16,789 nt of DNA from an uncultured Eubacteriales bacterium (GTDB lineage Bacteria; Bacillota; Clostridia; Oscillospirales; Oscillospiraceae). The translations under genes were made by a program, and so were the position numbers. The notes below the pieces were generated by a model that had not been told where the DNA came from, did not search any database, and saw only the letters and a program-made list of their open reading frames with translations. Location of the stretch: contig URCK01000031.1 of assembly GCA_900546295.1 (NCBI GenBank), positions 1 to 16,789 of the forward strand, written 5' to 3'. Below, one piece after another: positions 15,085 through 16,789 of the stretch (positions are counted from its first letter, which is position 1; every line of letters begins with the position of its first letter).

Positions 15085-15732
15085 ATGAGGGAGTTCTTCA
15101 TCAAGGACAACGGGCCGTGCTGCGTGGAAAAGGCGTTCAAGATGATCGGAGCACGCTGGACACCGCGGATTCTGGAACTGTGTTACCTGCATAGTGGGAT
15201 GGATCTGCGGGAATTCCGGCAGGAGCTGCCCACCTGCCCGGAGACCACTCTCTCCCGTCGGCTAGAGAGTCTGCAGGAAGACGGCCTGCTGCAATACAAC
15301 ACGGAAACCAGAGCCTATGCGCTCACCATGCAGGCCACGGACATTCTGCCGATCATGCTCCACATGCAGCACCTGACCCTGTTGTGCAAACACACCTCCT
15401 CCGGGTACGGACATGCGGTAGAATTCGTCTATAAGCTGATTGGGGAGAAGTGGAAAGCCAAGATCCTTTGGATCATCCACGCGAAAGAGACCGTCCGTTT
15501 CAATGAACTGCTCCGGTCCATCGAGGGCCTCTCCCACAAGGTCCTGTCCGAGCGGTTGGAGGACCTGGAGAAGTCCGGTCTTGTCAACCGGATTGACTAC
15601 CAGGAAAAGAGCCCACGAGTGGAGTACACCCTGACTCAGACGGGAAAGTTCGCGTACCAGATCATCTGGGAAATCTCCATTTGGGGTTATAAGTATGAGC
15701 TGGCAAACAGCCGTTTTGTGATCACACAATGA
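15085..15732 (+). CDS. Tandem double-HxlR winged-helix transcriptional regulator
   Basis: A 215-residue DNA-binding regulator with two HxlR (DUF24) domains in one chain. Domain 1, about residues 10-95, runs from CCVEKAFKMIGARWTPRIL to the wing ending near YALTMQATDIL. Domain 2, about 110-205, runs from AVEFVYKLIGEKWKAKILW through SHKVLSERLEDLEKSGLV to VEYTLTQTGKF. HxlR proteins normally have one ~100-120-residue domain and act as homodimers; some (YodB, CatR, HypR, QorR) sense quinones or oxidants through an N-terminal Cys preceding the V/I-E pair. Here domain 1 has C12-C13 there, domain 2 has no Cys. The ATG at 15085 follows AAAGGAGG. Likely controls the divergent SDR operon and itself. Confidence 0.92.
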   Translation: MREFFIKDNGPCCVEKAFKMIGARWTPRILELCYLHSGMDLREFRQELPTCPETTLSRRLESLQEDGLLQYNTETRAYALTMQATDILPIMLHMQHLTLLCKHTSSGYGHAVEFVYKLIGEKWKAKILWIIHAKETVRFNELLRSIEGLSHKVLSERLEDLEKSGLVNRIDYQEKSPRVEYTLTQTGKFAYQIIWEISIWGYKYELANSRFVITQ

Positions 15733-15952
15733 AAATTTCATCGGAATATCCGGAGATTCCCGCGGGAAGCACGACTTTTTGCGAACGATGCATCGCCATC
15801 GTCTTTCCCCCAAAAAGGTGCGTGCCTCCTGCCTCATCTCCCCGTCGAATTGTGCATCCTGACGAAACATCCAGACAGCCGGATGCTTGTGTAACTCTGC
15901 GCTGATTGAGCGGATTGCCTCTTGGCCCAGCTCTACGAGAGCGGTCATACTA
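15733..15952. other. Spacer after the regulator, with an unassigned minus-strand frame
   Basis: A minus-strand open frame starts at the ATG at 15948 (MTALVELGQEAIRSISAEL, then HKHPAVWMFRQDAQFDGEMR) and is open well into the regulator gene antisense. The first ~60 residues look protein-like, but there is no ribosome site and I recognise no family; it may be a gene fragment. The palindrome TTCCCGCGGGAA near 15767-15778, followed by ACTTTTT, may serve as a weak terminator for the regulator. Confidence 0.3.
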
Positions 15953-16080
15953 GCGGCCCCGTCCGGAAGGCCCGTGTTTCGGCGTGTGAGCCGCTGTGTG
16001 CGATCCTGTTGGCGAAGGCGAGTGTGTAACCACTTTCACCTGTGAAAGCAAACGTGGGCCATTTGTGAGAGAAGTTGAAA
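15953..16080. repeat. Interspersed repeat, copy A
   Basis: About 128 bases matching copy B at 16431-16559. The best-preserved core (from TGTTTCGGCGTGT at about 15975 to CCACTTTCA near 16039) differs from copy B at only about three positions. It contains a perfect local hairpin CTTTCA-CCTG-TGAAAG. Several frames are open on the minus strand in both copies, so these look like repeat DNA rather than a gene. Confidence 0.85.
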
Positions 16081-16267
16081 CCGCAATGAGGAACGGTTGG
16101 GGAACAGCGTTGGTGGCGGCAACTCTGCCGGATTTGATATAGTGGGGGGTCACAGAGAACCGGGAAATGTATGTATATAAAAGCATGGTGGGATCAAGGG
16201 TCACAAATGCTCATCACATAATCAATAGCGCACTCACTGGATTACGCAGCCCAGCGGGGCCGCGACG

Positions 16268-16315
16268 CCTTCGGGACAGCGACACGCATAAGCGCATCGC
16301 TGTCCCGAAGGTTTT
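16268..16315 (+). terminator. Strong 15-bp hairpin followed by TTTT
   Basis: CCTTCGGGACAGCGA (16268-16282) pairs perfectly with 16297-16311, 14-base loop, then TTTT. By form a plus-strand terminator, but no gene is seen upstream; it lies between the two repeat copies and may be a structural part of the repeat element. Confidence 0.65.
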
Positions 16316-16430
16316 CTGCGTTCTTCGAGAGCACCTCCCGGCCAAGATCCCAAAGCGGCAAAGTACGCCGTTCTGACACCTGGCCACGCAGGGTTTCCGA
16401 ACCGCGCAAAACGCTCCGAGGGTAGTAATA

Positions 16431-16559
16431 GCGCCCCCATCCGAAACAGCCCCTGTTTCGGCGTGTAAGCCGCTGTGTGCGATCCTGTTGGCAAAGGCGA
16501 GTGTGTACCCACTTTCATCCGCAAAAGCGAATGTGGGCCGTTTTGCAGGCGATTGCGAC
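16431..16559. repeat. Interspersed repeat, copy B
   Basis: Second copy of the unit at 15953-16080, same orientation, offset 479 bases, with one single-base length difference near its left end. The hairpin of copy A is not conserved here. Minus-strand frames through it (for example the one containing FAFADESGYTLAFANR) are preserved in both copies, but so are other frames. Confidence 0.85.
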
Positions 16560-16681
16560 AAGAGTTTTTTTGCCGTGTGGTACCCATTGATGGAAGTAGG
16601 GGATGGGTGTTTGTAACGGCGTTTGAGAGACCCTTGAAGTCCGTGTGACCGATGCATTGGAAACGTTGGTATGACTGCGTT

Positions 16682-16727
16682 TCCTGCGCTTTTCACGGCT
16701 TTTTCGAGGACGAAAAAGAAAGCAGGA
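16682..16727. repeat. Nested hairpin
   Basis: Inner stem CTTTTTCG (16699-16706), loop AGGA, CGAAAAAG (16711-16718), enclosed by TCCTGC (16682-16687) and GCAGGA (16722-16727). No T tract follows in either direction, so it is not an obvious terminator. Confidence 0.6.
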
Positions 16728-16762
16728 TAAAGGGCTGGCGTCGGAACCGACGCTCTGCCCAA

Positions 16763-16789
16763 TCACTTCTGCCCGCAGTGCGGGCAGTT
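16763..16789 (-). CDS. Possible C-terminal end of a zinc-ribbon protein, cut by window edge
   Basis: On the minus strand the last codons read NCPHCGQK followed by TGA (16763-16765). CPxCG-x-K at a protein's end is typical of small zinc-ribbon domains in Clostridia. A short hairpin GCGTCGG/CCGACGC (16738-16753) lies just downstream and could terminate it. Only eight residues are visible and the same bases form a plus-strand hairpin (CTGCCCGC/GCGGGCAG), so the call is uncertain. Confidence 0.35.
   Translation of the reverse strand, partial: NCPHCGQK

Noticed and set aside
15953..16559. CRISPR array
   Set aside because: There are only two copies, each ~128 bases and 479 apart; no short regular repeats or unique spacers.
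16214..16762. Minus-strand frames of up to 182 residues through repeat copy B
   Set aside because: Several frames are open at once over the same bases and both repeat copies, none with a convincing ribosome site; the pattern fits repeat DNA rather than a gene.

Overview
The window looks like a chromosomal segment of a high-GC anaerobic gut Clostridium of the Oscillospiraceae/Ruminococcaceae type. The grounds are an oxygen-sensitive class III ribonucleotide reductase, a V/A-type ATPase, several protein families common in Clostridia (DUF1275, DUF4317, a VanW-domain protein, divergent PAP2), strong AGGAGG ribosome sites and sigma-A promoters. This placement is inferred from gene content, not from a marker gene.

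Left part (1-11040), housekeeping chromosome: the 5' end of a V-type ATPase operon (minus strand, subunits G/H then I, cut by the window edge) has a clear promoter. A DUF1275 membrane protein (minus) follows, with its own terminator. Next is a plus-strand nrdD - VanW - nrdG cluster preceded by a promoter and a good NrdR box. A divergent-PAP2 membrane protein (minus) and a DUF4317 gene (plus) are transcribed divergently. A TraX-family membrane protein and a DAHP synthase (both minus) close this part. Bidirectional hairpin terminators separate the convergent pairs.

Middle (11041-11758), scar: about 330 bases without a convincing gene lead to the 3' half of a tRNA-Met-like gene (minus), broken exactly at the anticodon loop. 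Beyond it are a strong hairpin and a short frame resembling the tail of a tyrosine recombinase. This is the pattern left at the distal end of an element integrated into a tRNA gene. The polarity says the element lies to the right.

Right part (11759-16789), putative accessory element: a minus-strand run SDR oxidoreductase -> MFS transporter -> NmrA-family NAD(P)-binding protein faces a divergently transcribed HxlR-type regulator. Overlapping promoters in both directions and an inverted repeat lie between SDR and regulator. The regulator is unusual: two complete HxlR domains fused in tandem, only the first keeping the Cys pair at the usual redox-sensing place. The cassette reads as a ligand- or redox-switched uptake/reduction or detoxification module, substrate unknown. 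The last kilobase has no convincing complete gene. It holds two diverged copies of a ~128-base repeat 479 bases apart, long hairpins and, at the edge, what may be the end of a zinc-ribbon protein.

The best candidate for something undescribed is the tandem-HxlR/SDR/MFS/NmrA cassette inside the tRNA-bounded segment.
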